64,000 nucleotides of DNA from Pseudomonas sp. Irchel 3E13 (GTDB lineage Bacteria; Pseudomonadota; Gammaproteobacteria; Pseudomonadales; Pseudomonadaceae): assembly GCF_900187455.1 (NCBI RefSeq), contig NZ_FYDX01000011.1:62001-126000 (forward strand). The letters are read 5' to 3'. The notes under the pieces are model-generated. The model had not been told where the DNA came from and ran no database searches. It worked only from the letters and a program-made list of their open reading frames with translations. A program made the position numbers and the translations under genes. Positions 63,293-64,000 of this stretch are shown here, piece after piece; positions within the stretch are counted from its first letter, which is position 1; each line of letters begins with the position of its first letter.

Positions 63293-64000
63293 TTAGAACG
63301 AATCCCCCGGCACCCGCACCCACCCTTCCATCAACACCCGCGCACTGCGGCTCATGATCGCCTTGGTCACGGTCCATTGCCCGCCCACCTGCTGCGCCTG
63401 CGCACCCACCCGCAGGGTCCCGGAAGGATGCCCGAAGCGCACCGCTTCGCGCTCGCCGCCACCGGCCGCGAGGTTGACCAGCGTTCCCGGAATCGCCGCC
63501 GCCGTACCAATCGCAACGGCCGCGGTGCCCATCATGGCGTGGTGCAGCTTGCCCATGGACAGCGCCCGCACCAGCAGGTCGATATCACCGGCTTTCACCT
63601 GTTTGCCACTGGACGACAGGTAGTCCGCCGGCGGCGCCACGAAAGCGACCTTCGGCGTGTGCTGCCGGCCCGCGGCTTCGTCGATGTGCTTGATCAGCCC
63701 CATGCGCACCGCGCCATGGGCACGGATGGTTTCGAAACGGGCCAAGGCCGCGTTATCGCCGTTGATCGCGTCCTGCAACTCGGTGCCGCTGTAGCCGATG
63801 GCCTCGGCGTTGACGAAGATGGTCGGGATACCGGCGCTGATCAGGGTCACTTCGAAGCTGCCGACACCCGGCACATCAAGCTGATCGACCAGATTGCCGG
63901 TGGGGAACATCGCCCCGCCGCCGTCGTCTTCATCGGCGGCCGGATCGAGAAACTCCAGTTGCACCTCAGCCGCCGGGAACGTCACGCCGTCGAGTTCGAA
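63293..64000 (-). CDS. prpF: 2-methylaconitate cis-trans isomerase PrpF, C-terminal part
   Basis: The last 235 residues of a PrpF family protein (full length about 396), cut by the window edge. Typical segments are GAMFPTGNLVDQL, VTLISAGIPTIFVNAEAIGY, VAFVAPP, RALSMGKLHHAMMGTAAVAIG and FGHPSGTLRVGAQ. PrpF works with AcnD in the 2-methylcitrate cycle for propionate breakdown, isomerising trans- to cis-2-methylaconitate. The rest of the prp operon should lie to the right. It is convergent with acnB. Confidence 0.93.
   Translation of the reverse strand, partial: FELDGVTFPAAEVQLEFLDPAADEDDGGGAMFPTGNLVDQLDVPGVGSFEVTLISAGIPTIFVNAEAIGYSGTELQDAINGDNAALARFETIRAHGAVRMGLIKHIDEAAGRQHTPKVAFVAPPADYLSSSGKQVKAGDIDLLVRALSMGKLHHAMMGTAAVAIGTAAAIPGTLVNLAAGGGEREAVRFGHPSGTLRVGAQAQQVGGQWTVTKAIMSRSARVLMEGWVRVPGDSF

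Overview
The window is a high-GC chromosome segment from a fluorescent Pseudomonas, most likely of the P. fluorescens group. The evidence is the pyoverdine maturation set pvdM-pvdN-pvdO, the ferri-pyoverdine iron-release and uptake operon fpvGHJKCDEF, an MbtH protein with a type II thioesterase, Pseudomonas-type REP sequences, and the core block parR-parS-cysS-glnS-ppiB-lpxH ... usp-DUF1289-acnB, whose order I recall from P. aeruginosa. No rRNA, tRNA, CRISPR array, insertion sequence or phage gene was recognised.

Layout. (1) 1-3.5 kb: a haem-oxygenase-fold diiron-type enzyme overlapping a partial methyltransferase, then pbpG, a REP pair, a terminator and a small coiled-coil protein. (2) 3.5-17.8 kb: the pyoverdine block. 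PvdM, PvdN and PvdO act in the periplasm on the maturing siderophore. FpvG/H/J/K form the inner-membrane reduction apparatus and FpvC/D/E/F an ABC transporter with two periplasmic binding proteins. A convergent group of ordinary genes follows (DUF1615 lipoprotein, coiled-coil protein, exported hypothetical, isochorismatase-fold hydrolase), then the mbtH-thioesterase pair. PvdS-type iron-starvation boxes (TAAAT-N16-CGT) lie upstream of pvdM and fpvG, and a near match lies upstream of mbtH. No pyoverdine NRPS gene is in the window.

(3) 17.8-44.3 kb: an accessory, toxin-rich region. It begins with a two-gene unit: a beta-propeller/lectin-like protein followed 9 bp later by a CdtB-type DNase-fold genotoxin subunit with an extra N-terminal domain of about 185 residues. 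An orphan betaine/choline-type binding protein follows. Then come four consecutive giant paralogues of 1852-1880 residues, each combining a dermonecrotic-toxin-like N-terminal region, a duplicated helical+LRR module, an acidic Ser-rich linker and a C-terminal NEL-type E3 ubiquitin ligase domain. The fourth copy carries an in-frame amber codon, CAG to TAG. Copies 2-4 share an upstream sequence element.

(4) 44.6-64 kb: core chromosome. It holds ilvE, the ParR/ParS two-component system, cysS, glnS, ppiB, lpxH, a stefin/cystatin-like small protein behind a perfect CRP/Vfr-type site, a MarR-controlled tripartite efflux operon, miaE, a universal stress protein behind a well-placed ANR/FNR box, a DUF1289 protein, acnB behind a 137-bp imperfect palindrome, and the 3' part of prpF.

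The most notable content is the 26-kb toxin region, in which a CdtB homologue and several ubiquitin-ligase effector-like proteins, both pointing to eukaryotic targets, sit together between siderophore and housekeeping genes.
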